Shown here piece by piece: positions 1-8,031 of a stretch of DNA of 51,682 nt. The notes under the pieces were generated by a model. The model was not told the origin of the DNA. It did not search any database and saw only the letters and a program-made list of their open reading frames with translations. Location of the stretch: contig CAVKRN010000011.1 in NCBI GenBank assembly GCA_963658695.1, positions 1 through 51,682 of the forward strand, read 5' to 3'. Each line of letters opens with the position of its first letter. Within the stretch, counting starts at the first letter, position 1. Source of the DNA: CAG-791 sp963658695. GTDB taxonomy: Bacteria; Bacillota; Clostridia; Lachnospirales; Lachnospiraceae. The position numbers were made by a program, and so were the translations under genes.

Positions 1-30
1 ATGTACTAGATGTGGCTGGGCAAAGGTAAC

Positions 31-58
31 AAAAAGAGCCGCCTCATAGAGGCGACTC
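31..58 (-). terminator. Intrinsic terminator of the purine permease gene
   Basis: Read on the minus strand, a 10-bp stem (GAGTCGCCTC paired with GAGGCGGCTC, one G-U pair) with a 3-nt loop is followed directly by TTTTT. It sits about 30 bp past the stop codon of the leftward permease gene. Confidence 0.85.
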
Positions 59-88
59 CCTTTCAAAGACAACTGGTAGTTTTCACAA

Positions 89-1456
89 TTACTGGAAATT
101 AAAAATCAGTGATACAATGCGAAGCGCAAACAGAATGAACACAACCCACATCACAGGGCTGATCTCTTTCGCTTTGTGCTCTGCCGTTTTAATAATAACC
201 CACGTCATGATGGCAAACATGATTCCGGTAGCGATGGAATACGCAAGAGACATCATCAAAAATGCCATATACGCCCCCGCTACGTCTGCAATATCGCCAT
301 CAAAATCCACCTTGCGGATAGAAGAAACCATCAGCATCCCCACGTACAGAAGTGCCGGAGCAGTCGCAAAGCCAGGAATTGCCAGGAAAAACGGGGAAAG
401 AAGTAAAGAAAGCAGGAACATTACGCCGGTAGTAAACGCAGTAAGTCCCGTACGTCCGCCGGCAGCTACGCCTGCACTGGACTCTACAAAGGACGTAATG
501 GTGGAAGTACCAAGGCACGCTCCTGCACAGGTACCTACCGCATCTGCCATCAGCACTCGTCCGACACGGGGAAGCTTACCGTCTTCATCCAGAAGGCCTG
601 CCTTGTCCGCCACGCCGACAACCGTTCCTACGGTATCAAAAAGATCTACATACAGGAATGAGAATACAATTGCAATAAACTGCAGAAAATGGGAAGCTGC
701 CCATGAAAAATTGAAATGGAATGCGGTATTCGCCAATCCTCCCAGCTGTAAACCGTTGGAAAAATCCGGAAAAACACTCGCCACACCGGCAGCTGCATCC
801 GGTACATACCAGCCAATCTTTTCTGCCACCATACCAAGAACCCAGGTGGCCAGAATTCCAATCAGGACACTGCCTCTTACATTGTAGTGCACCAGAACCA
901 GAATGATCAGAAATCCAATCAGCGCAAGATCCACACTAGCAGATCGAAAGCTTCCCAGCTGCACTAATGTAGAATCACTGCTAACAATAATCCCCGCATT
1001 CTGCAATCCAATGAATGCCACGAACAGTCCGATGCCGGCCGATATGCCATTCTTCAGGCTCGCAGGAATACCGTTGATAATCTGTTCACGTACCTTGAAC
1101 AAGGAAAGAAAAATGAAAATAAGTCCCTCTACAAAGACCGCCGTCAGAGCAATCGTAAATGCATTCTCCGTATCCGCCAGCTCACTAAGGCATACGGTAT
1201 ATGCAAAATATGCATTCAAGCCAAGACCAGCCGATAAACCAATCGGATAATTGGCCAGAAAAGCCATAATAAATGTGGCAATTGCCGAAGCCAGCGCTGT
1301 GGCAACGAACACGCCGCTTCTATCCATTACGGTTCCCAGAATATTCGGGTTAACGGCCAAAATATAGGCCATCGTAAGAAATGTGGTGAGACCGGCCACT
1401 ACTTCTTTACGAACTGTGGTGCCGTGCTCCTGTAAATGAAACACTTTTTCTAACAT
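89..1456 (-). CDS. NCS2-family purine permease (AzgA/PbuG-like)
   Basis: A 455-residue polytopic membrane protein that probably imports hypoxanthine/guanine or adenine by proton symport. It matches the AzgA/PbuG branch of NCS2: an N-terminal segment GTTVRKEVVAGLTTFLTMAY, the GLNAYFAYTV motif near residue 80, and the DLFDTVGTVVGVADKAG stretch followed by the STITSFVESSAGVAAGGRTG substrate-binding region. About 12-14 hydrophobic segments are visible. I chose the ATG at 1456 because GGAGGAGGG lies 6-8 nt upstream; an in-frame ATG 12 codons earlier has no such site. It is monocistronic, with its own terminator. No purine riboswitch is visible upstream. The exact nucleobase specificity cannot be read from sequence. 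Confidence 0.9.
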   Translation of the reverse strand: MLEKVFHLQEHGTTVRKEVVAGLTTFLTMAYILAVNPNILGTVMDRSGVFVATALASAIATFIMAFLANYPIGLSAGLGLNAYFAYTVCLSELADTENAFTIALTAVFVEGLIFIFLSLFKVREQIINGIPASLKNGISAGIGLFVAFIGLQNAGIIVSSDSTLVQLGSFRSASVDLALIGFLIILVLVHYNVRGSVLIGILATWVLGMVAEKIGWYVPDAAAGVASVFPDFSNGLQLGGLANTAFHFNFSWAASHFLQFIAIVFSFLYVDLFDTVGTVVGVADKAGLLDEDGKLPRVGRVLMADAVGTCAGACLGTSTITSFVESSAGVAAGGRTGLTAFTTGVMFLLSLLLSPFFLAIPGFATAPALLYVGMLMVSSIRKVDFDGDIADVAGAYMAFLMMSLAYSIATGIMFAIMTWVIIKTAEHKAKEISPVMWVVFILFALRIVSLIFNFQ

Positions 1457-1579
1457 GAATTCCCTCCTCCAAGAGTAATCATTGCGCAACATTTTGATTT
1501 TAACACACCCATATCATCTGAGATATGCACATCTGTTGACATTCGTCCCGAAAATCGATAATCGTTCCGATAACCGCCA

Positions 1580-1737
1580 ATCGACAAAGTGGCTGACATC
1601 TATACAGGTAACAGTTCTCTCTCCAGCCAAGCGACAGGGTGGTGTACCCTGATCGGACAACTCCGCCAGGACCCGTCGCTGGCTGGCGTCTGTGCGGTAA
1701 CCTACACAGTAACAATTAACAGCCCATTTCCAATAAA
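1580..1737. repeat. Structured intergenic repeat (family 2), divergent permease/rmlD spacer
   Basis: The 352-bp spacer 1457-1808 has no credible gene. Its centre holds a large dyad: 1623-1640 pairs with 1671-1686 (GGCTGG/CCAGCC core), enclosing a small AGGGT/ACCCT hairpin. The end near 1690-1730 contains, on the minus strand, ACAGACGCCAGCC preceded by GTTACC; a close match occurs at 7298-7316. The motif CGACAAAGTG at 1584 recurs at 18,724. A TATAAT at 1765-1770 is a possible -10 for the downstream rmlD-like gene, without a good -35. Confidence 0.55.
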
Positions 1738-1808
1738 TGGTATGAAACACAATCCGATCTGTTCTATAATAGAGAGTATCTATGTGTTATTTTCCAAAGG
1801 GGGCACTC

Positions 1809-2702
1809 ATGAAGAAAATTATTGTAACAGGCTGCAATGGCCAGCTGGGAATTGCAGTGAATAAGCTGCTTTGCGAAGACGATCAGTATTGTCTTGTGAA
1901 TACCGATGTATCGGATCCCGGTTTTGTAAATGTAGATAAAAAGCTTGATATCACAAGCATTGAAGAAGTGGAGCAATTTGTCAGCGAAATAAAGCCGTAT
2001 GCGATTATTAACTGCGCAGCCTATACCGCTGTTGACGCTGCAGAGACCCACCTGGACCTTAATTATAAGATCAACGCTCTTGGACCCAGAAATCTCGCAA
2101 TTGCAGCTGAAAAATACGGTGCAAAGCTCGTCCACATTTCGACCGATTATGTTTTCCCCGGCACTTCTGAGGCACCCTTAACCGAATTTGATCCGGTCGG
2201 CCCGAAGAGTGTCTACGGCATTACAAAGCTTGCCGGAGAAAATTTTGTAAAAGAGTTTTCCAGCCATTATTTCATTATCCGTACGGCATGGCTTTACGGT
2301 GAAGGAAAGAATTTTGTCCGCACCATGCTGAATGTCGCAAAAACACACGACGAGGTTACCGTTGTAGACGACCAGTTCGGTTCTCCCACCAGCACCAAGG
2401 AACTGGCAAAGGCCATTGCCTGCCTGCTTCCCACGGAAAATTATGGTCTCTTCCACGGAACCTGTGAGGGTTCTACCAGCTGGGATGAGTTTACCCGCGA
2501 GATTTACCGTCTTGCAGGCGTTGCAACCAAGGTAAAGAGTGTTTCCACCGAAGAGTATCAGGCCATAAATCCGCAGTCTGCTCCCAGACCGCATTACTCG
2601 ATACTCGACAATTATATGTTCCGTCTGACCACGGATCACCGCTATGCGGATTGGAAGGATGCACTGGACGTCTATATGACTGAAATGGGGTACAAGGCCT
2701 GA
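1809..2702 (+). CDS. rmlD: dTDP-4-dehydrorhamnose reductase family protein (RmlD-like)
   Basis: A 297-residue short-chain dehydrogenase-type nucleotide-sugar reductase. RmlD performs the last NADPH-dependent step of dTDP-L-rhamnose synthesis. Visible marks are the N-terminal Rossmann motif TGCNGQLG, the STDYVFPG segment, and the catalytic YxxxK in VYGITKLAGE. The ATG at 1809 follows AAAGGGGG by 5 nt and gives the expected MKKIIVTG start; an in-frame ATG nine codons upstream lacks a ribosome site. Its stop codon is followed immediately by the ATG of the next gene. No rmlA, rmlB or rmlC is present in the window, so another sugar-nucleotide reductase role is possible. Confidence 0.85.
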   Translation: MKKIIVTGCNGQLGIAVNKLLCEDDQYCLVNTDVSDPGFVNVDKKLDITSIEEVEQFVSEIKPYAIINCAAYTAVDAAETHLDLNYKINALGPRNLAIAAEKYGAKLVHISTDYVFPGTSEAPLTEFDPVGPKSVYGITKLAGENFVKEFSSHYFIIRTAWLYGEGKNFVRTMLNVAKTHDEVTVVDDQFGSPTSTKELAKAIACLLPTENYGLFHGTCEGSTSWDEFTREIYRLAGVATKVKSVSTEEYQAINPQSAPRPHYSILDNYMFRLTTDHRYADWKDALDVYMTEMGYKA

Positions 2703-3176
2703 ATGACTGCTTTTTTTTACGGTATTACTCATAATCCGCTTTTTGTTGCAGCCGCCTGCAGCTGGTTCACGGCGCAGCTGGCCAAAACCATTATCTATGT
2801 AATTATCAATCATAAATTCAACTGGGAAAGAATCGTTGGAGCCGGCGGAATGCCCAGCGCACATTCCGCAACAGTCTGTGCACTCGTCGTGTCAACCGGT
2901 CTGGTCTATGGTGTTCACGGATTTGAATTTCCGATGGCTGTCTTTTTTGCATTCATCGTTATGTACGATGCCATGGGAGTTCGAAGGGAAACCGGTGAAC
3001 AGGCAAAGGTTTTGAACGAAATTGTTTCTCAATGGTTTGAGATGGGCAATAAGCTTCAAACTATGGACCCTATGGAGCAATTCAAGGAATTTGTGGGACA
3101 CACACCGCTCCAGGTTCTGATTGGTGCCCTCGTAGGATGTGGCATCGCAGCACTGGTTTGTGGTGCTATGATGTAA
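2703..3176 (+). CDS. Divergent PAP2 family membrane protein (YuiD-like, DUF212)
   Basis: A 157-residue membrane protein whose hydrophobic segments surround GGMPSAHSA, the hallmark of the divergent PAP2 (acid phosphatase/vanadium haloperoxidase-related) family that includes B. subtilis YuiD. The SAH triad resembles the phosphatase motif of PAP2 enzymes, but the substrate of this family is not established. The ATG abuts the TGA of the rmlD-like gene with no spacer, so translation is probably coupled. A role in recycling lipid phosphates is inference. Confidence 0.85.
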   Translation: MTAFFYGITHNPLFVAAACSWFTAQLAKTIIYVIINHKFNWERIVGAGGMPSAHSATVCALVVSTGLVYGVHGFEFPMAVFFAFIVMYDAMGVRRETGEQAKVLNEIVSQWFEMGNKLQTMDPMEQFKEFVGHTPLQVLIGALVGCGIAALVCGAMM

Positions 3177-3257
3177 CAATTCAGAGCCAGACAAAAGACG
3201 CACTATACTGCAGCTATATTTTTGTTTGAGTGATGAATTGTTGCGATACAATAAACA

Positions 3258-3275
3258 GCCGCAGCAGTCTGCGGC
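3258..3275 (+). promoter_or_regulatory. Perfect hairpin abutting the ribosome binding site of the DUF3048 gene
   Basis: GCCGCAG (3258-3264), CAGT loop, CTGCGGC (3269-3275), followed at once by the Shine-Dalgarno AGGAAGAGG. The same arms and the same following AGGAAGAG occur before the livM-like gene at 43,549-43,568. A translational control role is inference. Confidence 0.45.
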
Positions 3276-3289
3276 AGGAAGAGGTGTAA

Positions 3290-4456
3290 ATGAAGAAAAT
3301 CACAGCTGCTTTTGTAGCCGGTATTGCTTCTGCTTCCATGCTACTTTCCGGATGCGGAAGTGAAGAAACAGAAAAGTATTCCATTGCAGAAACTATTCCT
3401 CAGCAGGATGTTTCCACAGCCTCCACAGAGGAAACACCCGCAGAAGAAACCACTCCCGAGGGGAAGGTTCGCAGTCAGCTTACCAATGAATGGATTGACG
3501 AAGAGCTCTATGACCAGCGGCCCATTGCTGTCATGTATCCCATCAATCAGGAAGCTATGCCGCAGTATGGCTACGACAAAATTGATATCTTCTATGAGAT
3601 CCTCGAGGAAGATGGCATGAGCCGCCAGATGGCCATCATGAAGGACTGGAAGAATCTTGATAAAATCGGCAATATCCGCAGCATCCGGGATTATTTTGTT
3701 TATGCTGCACTGGAGTACGATCCGATTATTGTTCATTTCGGCGGACCCATTGTCTACGTGAAGGACATTCTTACACGCGATGATGTACAGAACATCAATG
3801 GTGTAGGCGGAGAGCTGGGAGAGAGCTATGATGCCTTCTTCCGTGAGAATCCGGACGGACGTGCTTCGGAACATACGGCATACACATCCAGTGAGCTTTT
3901 GTTGTCGGCCTGCGATACTGCCGGTTATTCACTGAGTTATCGGGATGATGTTTTCTCCGACTACAAAGATCAGTCCCATTACCAGTTTACGGACAGTTCC
4001 AACAAGAATACATTGGAGCAGTATGATTCTGCTGTTTCTGTAAAGTCTCTCGACTTCTCCGATGCCTTCCCTCACGATACTCCTACTTTCGAGTACAACG
4101 AGGATGATCACCTGTACTACCGCAGTATTTACGGTGAACCTCAGGTTGATGGTACAACCGGAACGCAGCTTGCTTTTGAGAACATTCTTGTTCAGTGGGC
4201 GTATTATGAAGTCCGTGATGATAACGGCTATCTTGCATTCAAAATGCACGACAAGACCCACGACGGCATGTTCATCACTGAAGGAAAAATGATTCACGTT
4301 ACCTGGGAAAAGGACAGCGACTACGGTCCGACCAAATATTACGATGACAACGGTGATGAAATTACCCTGAATACCGGTAAAACCATGGTCTGTGTTTTGG
4401 AAGATGACAAGCCTTTCTCCGCAGACGGAAGCAGCATCAATCCTTCCAAGTATTGA
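3290..4456 (+). CDS. DUF3048 domain lipoprotein (YerB-like)
   Basis: A 388-residue secreted lipoprotein. A signal peptide ends in the lipobox LLSGC (Cys near residue 22), followed by a Ser/Thr/Glu-rich linker and then the two-lobed DUF3048 region. Typical segments are RPIAVMYPIN near residue 80, IGNIRSIRDYFVYAALEYDPIIVHFGG in pieces near 125-150, and a C-terminal lobe with MIHVTWEKDSDYGPTKYYDDNG-type sequence. It should be anchored on the outer face of the membrane. The family member YerB has no firmly established biochemical role. It ends at a strong bidirectional terminator. Confidence 0.88.
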   Translation: MKKITAAFVAGIASASMLLSGCGSEETEKYSIAETIPQQDVSTASTEETPAEETTPEGKVRSQLTNEWIDEELYDQRPIAVMYPINQEAMPQYGYDKIDIFYEILEEDGMSRQMAIMKDWKNLDKIGNIRSIRDYFVYAALEYDPIIVHFGGPIVYVKDILTRDDVQNINGVGGELGESYDAFFRENPDGRASEHTAYTSSELLLSACDTAGYSLSYRDDVFSDYKDQSHYQFTDSSNKNTLEQYDSAVSVKSLDFSDAFPHDTPTFEYNEDDHLYYRSIYGEPQVDGTTGTQLAFENILVQWAYYEVRDDNGYLAFKMHDKTHDGMFITEGKMIHVTWEKDSDYGPTKYYDDNGDEITLNTGKTMVCVLEDDKPFSADGSSINPSKY

Positions 4457-4466
4457 TTAAAATAAG

Positions 4467-4508
4467 GCCGCTGGCAGCCATAATGAAACAGGCTGCCGGC
4501 GGCTTTTA
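4467..4508. terminator. Bidirectional intrinsic terminator between convergent genes
   Basis: A 13-bp stem, GCCGCTGGCAGCC with GGCTGCCGGCGGC (one G-U), 11-nt loop, TTTT on the plus strand and TTATTTT on the minus strand. It serves the DUF3048 gene and the convergent carboxypeptidase gene, whose stop codon overlaps its tail. Confidence 0.9.
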
Positions 4509-6155
4509 ATATTCTCTGTAATCATTCCAATCGTCATTTCCGTAGTACGGATCATCTCTTTCATAGCGATGATTCTCATAATAATCATTGCGCTGGCTGT
4601 GTGCCCTTCTGGCCCTGCGCCTGCGCTGCCTGGCTCGTTCTCTCGCTTCTCGCATTGCAGATTGAAAACGAAAGAAAACTGCTGCCACTACAGAAATCAG
4701 CAGTATCGTTATCAGGAAAGATGAAACATTAATATATACGGTGTCGTTCAAGCCAAACGTAACGTATTTGGAAACAATATGACGAAGAATGGAATAGTTT
4801 TCCATCTGTCTGGAATAGTTCTCCGCTGCCTGCGTTGCAATGGAGCGATCCGTTGTGCCGGAAAGACTGGCCGGGACCAGTTTTGTTGTGCCGACAACAG
4901 CTCCTGTCGCTTCGTCACCAAAATAATAAGTGACTGTATTTTCTTCTCCATATACCGCGTGAAGATCTTCTGCAGCTGTTCCCTTCGGCAAAATAACCTT
5001 TCCACCCGATGCCACTGTAAGTGCCGGTGTACTGGTCCCCAAAAGATCCATCCCTTCTGTCAGAAATTCTGCGACATTTGCAGCAGCAAGAGCAGAAGAG
5101 GAGACAGATGCAAGCGAAAACTGCTCATACCCATAATCAAACAGCGTTGCAGTATCTTCAAACTGTGCAGGATCATCCTCGCGCATGACAACACAAATCA
5201 GCTCCATTCCGCCTCGCTCACAGCCCGTTACAAGATTCTCATGAGACTGGCTGGTATATCCTGTTTTGCCGCCGATAATGCCGCTGCATGCAATTTGGCC
5301 GGTAATCAGCTCATGCTTGTTCGTTAACGTAAAATCATCCGGCTGCGTCTGGGTTGCCTGAAAATGATAGGATGCACAGTTTCCAACCTGTCTGCATACA
5401 TCATTATCAAAAAATGCCTTGGCAATCAGGCACAGGTCGTGTGCACTGGTGTAATGGTTGTCGTCATACAGTCCATTTGTATTGACAAAATTTGATTCAG
5501 TGCAGCCAAGCTCGGCTGCCCGGGTATTCATCAGCTGAACGAAGGAATCGATGGAGCCGGAAACCTTTTCTGCAAGGGCATTGGCACATTCGTTTGCCGA
5601 ACCTACCATCAAGCCATACAGCGCTTCCTCCACAGTAATGGTTTCCCCAACACTCATTCCAATGTTGGAGCCATCCGCCGGCACCGCAGCAATGGCGGAT
5701 TCTGAAAACGTTATGGTATCATTCAGTTCCAGATTCTCCGCAGCCAGAAGACAGGTTAAAATTTTCGTTGTACTGGCCGGATACATACGATCATGGATAT
5801 TCTTAGCATAGAGTACCGTTCCTGTTTCTGCATCCATGAGCATTGCACTCTTGGCAGAAATGGCCGGTCCCTGCGGCCATCCACTAATTGAGTTGGTTTG
5901 TATAGCTTCTGCCTTTTGCTCTGCCGCCTGCGCTTCGTTGATGACATGTCCATCGGACGTCATCACATCGCCGGCTGAACTGTCAACCACCGTATCTGAA
6001 TAGGCATTGTCCGATACCGATGCAGCGCAAACCGCAAACGGCTGTGTAACGCAAAGAACGCCGCTGCAAACAGCGGCGCTCAAAGCAACTCCAAGACGCA
6101 AAAGCGCCTTCTTCATACTCATTGTAAAGTTGTGATGCATTCTGATTTTGATCAT
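4506..6155 (-). CDS. dacF: D-alanyl-D-alanine carboxypeptidase, class S11 (DacF/PBP5-like)
   Basis: A 549-residue serine peptidase that trims the terminal D-Ala of peptidoglycan stem peptides outside the membrane. All three active-site motifs are present: STTK within YPASTTKILTC, SAN within VGSANECANAL, and KTG within GGKTGYTSQS. A signal peptide lies at residues 14-45. After the PBP5-like C-terminal domain come a transmembrane segment (about 480-505) and a very basic, then Tyr/Asp-rich, cytoplasmic tail with ERARQRRRRARRAHSQR. Its ATG overlaps the trxA stop (ATGA), and no Shine-Dalgarno is seen at this or the next in-frame ATGs, so translational coupling to trxA is likely. Confidence 0.9.
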   Translation of the reverse strand: MIKIRMHHNFTMSMKKALLRLGVALSAAVCSGVLCVTQPFAVCAASVSDNAYSDTVVDSSAGDVMTSDGHVINEAQAAEQKAEAIQTNSISGWPQGPAISAKSAMLMDAETGTVLYAKNIHDRMYPASTTKILTCLLAAENLELNDTITFSESAIAAVPADGSNIGMSVGETITVEEALYGLMVGSANECANALAEKVSGSIDSFVQLMNTRAAELGCTESNFVNTNGLYDDNHYTSAHDLCLIAKAFFDNDVCRQVGNCASYHFQATQTQPDDFTLTNKHELITGQIACSGIIGGKTGYTSQSHENLVTGCERGGMELICVVMREDDPAQFEDTATLFDYGYEQFSLASVSSSALAAANVAEFLTEGMDLLGTSTPALTVASGGKVILPKGTAAEDLHAVYGEENTVTYYFGDEATGAVVGTTKLVPASLSGTTDRSIATQAAENYSRQMENYSILRHIVSKYVTFGLNDTVYINVSSFLITILLISVVAAVFFRFQSAMREARERARQRRRRARRAHSQRNDYYENHRYERDDPYYGNDDWNDYREY

Positions 6156-6469
6156 TTACGAATAAGAGCTTCGATCTTTTCCTGAAGCGCATCCTTGGAA
6201 ATCAATCCCACACTGGTTGCTACCAGCTGGCCATCTTTAAAAAACAGGAGAGTGGGAATCGACATTACGTTGTATTTTTCAGCAATATCGGTCGAATCAT
6301 CCACATTGAGCTTTCCGATCTTCACCTTTCCCTGATAGAGGGGCTCCAGAGCTGCAACAAAAGGAGCAAGCATCTTGCAAGGACCACACCAGTCAGCATA
6401 GAAATCTACAACAACGGGAAGACTACTCTTTAACACTTCCTCTTCAAAATTGGCGGATGTAAAAATCAT
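6152..6469 (-). CDS. trxA: Thioredoxin
   Basis: A 105-residue thioredoxin with the redox-active WCGPC motif (DFYADWCGPCKM, residues about 23-34) and the cis-proline segment SIPTLLFF. It reduces protein disulfides in the cytoplasm, normally recharged by thioredoxin reductase (not in this window). The start at 6469 follows AAAGGAG by 6 nt; an in-frame ATG eight codons upstream has none. It overlaps the downstream carboxypeptidase by 4 bp. Confidence 0.95.
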   Translation of the reverse strand: MIFTSANFEEEVLKSSLPVVVDFYADWCGPCKMLAPFVAALEPLYQGKVKIGKLNVDDSTDIAEKYNVMSIPTLLFFKDGQLVATSVGLISKDALQEKIEALIRK

Positions 6470-6542
6470 TGTTTTCTCCTTTCCGATTACCATAAGCAGT
6501 AACGATTCAGAGTTTCATTCGCAAAACCGCTGCTACCGCAGA

Positions 6543-7196
6543 TTATAGCACAGCATCTTTGCGCCGCAGAACGTACTTGTTGATTTTATTGCCCTTTGCA
6601 GAGAATCGTTCTTCATATTCCGTCATGATATTCCCCTGATTCAAAACAGGATCAGCATGAAGATCATAGGTAAGCACCGAGATTGCAAAAGAGCTGAACG
6701 GGACTTCCTCTACGGCAAAATCAAACAGCTCACGATTGTCCGTTTTGAATTCAATACTCCCTTCCTTCGCAAGTATTACATCATACCGGCGAAGAAATTC
6801 CTTGGACGGCAGTCGGCGCTTGGCATTTCGCTTTTTGGGCCACGGATCTGAAAAATTCAGATAGATTTTCTGAATTTCCCCTTCCGAAAAGTATTCTGTA
6901 ATCAATTCTGCTTCTCCCCGGATAAAGCGCAGATTCGGAAGCTCCAGCTCATTCTGACGATCCACACCGCGGAGAAGTACGCTGGAATACTTTTCAATAC
7001 CGACGTAATTGATGTTCGGATTCTGCTGCGCAAGCTCAAGAATAAATCTTCCCTTTCCCGTCCCTATTTCCAGATGGAGGGGATGATCATTTCCAAAAAG
7101 TTCCTTCCAACAGCCTTTTTGCTGCTCCGGAAACTGAACCACAAAGGGACTGTCCTGAATTGTATCGCGCGCTCTCGGAATATTGCGTAGTCTCAA
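6543..7196 (-). CDS. trmB: tRNA (guanine-N7-)-methyltransferase
   Basis: A 217-residue SAM-dependent enzyme that forms m7G46 in tRNA. The SAM-binding segment LEIGTGKGRFI, the GIEKYSSV and DPWPKKRNAKRRL motifs, and the EFKTDNRELF segment are characteristic of TrmB. The family usually begins with MRLRNIP-like sequence; here that position is a TTG codon at 7196 (read as Met) with AGGAA about 7 nt upstream. The frame is open for 77 more codons upstream, but that part has no TrmB similarity and runs into a repeat, so I reject the longer start. The gene is 73 bp upstream of trxA in the same direction. Confidence 0.88.
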   Translation of the reverse strand: MRLRNIPRARDTIQDSPFVVQFPEQQKGCWKELFGNDHPLHLEIGTGKGRFILELAQQNPNINYVGIEKYSSVLLRGVDRQNELELPNLRFIRGEAELITEYFSEGEIQKIYLNFSDPWPKKRNAKRRLPSKEFLRRYDVILAKEGSIEFKTDNRELFDFAVEEVPFSSFAISVLTYDLHADPVLNQGNIMTEYEERFSAKGNKINKYVLRRKDAVL

Positions 7197-7252
7197 ATCT
7201 TGTTCCTGCTTTCTTTCTTTTTCTGACCGAGTGCATTGTACCATAGGTTTCA

Positions 7253-7385
7253 TCGGTTTGTAACTGTACAGACACCTTCGTAAGGACCCGTCGCGTAACA
7301 GTACAGACGCCGGCCAATGACAAGTCCTTACGCTGGCGTCTGTTTCGCTGCGAATGTCTGCTTGCAGGCAGAATTGTAAATGGAG
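7253..7385. repeat. Structured intergenic repeat, families 1 and 2, divergent trmB/hypothetical spacer
   Basis: The 291-bp spacer is dominated by dyads: CGTAAGGAC (7279-7287) with GTCCTTACG (7324-7332), and ACAGACGCC (7303-7311) with GGCGTCTGT (7335-7343). These overlap, so alternative folds are possible. GTAACAGTACAGACGCCGGC matches the repeat near 1700-1720. The end, GTCTGCTTGCAGGCAG near 7357-7372, resembles the core of the palindromic repeats at 11.1 and 28.7 kb. No gene is visible. Confidence 0.5.
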
Positions 7386-7487
7386 TATGATGCCCTTGTT
7401 AGCAGATGATAACGGTTCAAAAGCCAATCATGTTTTGCAAATAGGCTATGAATCGTTTCCCTGAAATCTAGAAAGGATTCGAGTTAA

Positions 7488-7805
7488 ATGGCAAATCATA
7501 AGGAAATTATTGAATTTCGCTACGATACACAGCTTCTTCTGGACGTCTATGGTCTGGACGATGATGCTTGCGACGACCTCGTAGATGAAGTGAGAGATTA
7601 CATTCTGAACAATTTTGAAGGCGACTGCCTGATCGTTGCCGGAGACACCGGCGAGGATGAAGTCGGTGGAGAAAAGGCAACACTGAAACTGCATTATCAC
7701 ACCAACGAACCGTGGCTTGTCCTTGCCTACTTCCGTACGCTTGGCGAAATCTATGATATCGTTGTGGAAGATATGCAGCGCCAGACAGATGGACTGCACG
7801 GTTAA
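7488..7805 (+). CDS. Small acidic protein of unknown function
   Basis: A 105-residue protein that I do not recognise. It is strongly acidic (runs such as DDDACDDLVDEVRDY and GDTGEDEVGGEK), has no signal peptide or membrane segment, and looks like one compact alpha/beta domain. A LKLHYHTNEPWLVLAYF segment in the second half is the most distinctive part. It has purine-rich sequence upstream but only a modest ribosome site (AAAGGA about 12 nt before the ATG). It is monocistronic, ending at a strong terminator before the copper genes. Codon use looks like its neighbours. Confidence 0.75.
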   Translation: MANHKEIIEFRYDTQLLLDVYGLDDDACDDLVDEVRDYILNNFEGDCLIVAGDTGEDEVGGEKATLKLHYHTNEPWLVLAYFRTLGEIYDIVVEDMQRQTDGLHG

Positions 7806-7855
7806 ACACCTTTCATAGCGGTACAGCTATCATTTCAATGAAATAATACCTTGCA

Positions 7856-7891
7856 CAGCAGCCGGTTTCAAAAACCGGCTGCTGATTTTTG
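7856..7891 (+). terminator. Intrinsic terminator after the small acidic protein gene
   Basis: CAGCAGCCGGTTT (7856-7868) pairs with AAACCGGCTGCTG (7872-7884), a 13-bp perfect stem, then ATTTTTG. The last T run abuts the csoR promoter. Confidence 0.9.
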
Positions 7892-7892
7892 C

Positions 7893-7947
7893 TTTACAAA
7901 TACCCCCATGGGGTATATAACATAATTCAGATACCCCTCTAGGGTAT
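7893..7947 (+). promoter_or_regulatory. csoR-copA promoter with two CsoR operators
   Basis: A -35 TTTACA (7893-7898) and -10 TATAAC (7916-7921) are separated by exactly 17 bp. The spacer contains the palindrome TACCCCCATGGGGTA (7901-7915). A second palindrome, ATACCCCTCTAGGGTAT (7931-7947), lies just past the transcription start. CsoR repressors bind GC-core palindromes with TACCC/GGGTA arms in copper operons, so apo-CsoR should block polymerase at one or both sites and Cu(I) should release it. Assignment to CsoR follows from position and motif. Confidence 0.85.
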
Positions 7948-8031
7948 TACATTGCTTATTATTAAAATAAGTCAGTGTGTAATATTTTCGTAATTATTCA
8001 TCATCGATATCTACGTCAAACGGAGAACACC

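Noticed and set aside
1457..1580. Purine riboswitch before the purine permease
   Set aside because: The conserved three-way-junction sequences are not found on the minus strand.
7197..7427. N-terminal extension of TrmB by 77 residues
   Set aside because: No TrmB similarity and no ribosome site; the DNA is the family 2 repeat. The TTG at 7,196 fits better.
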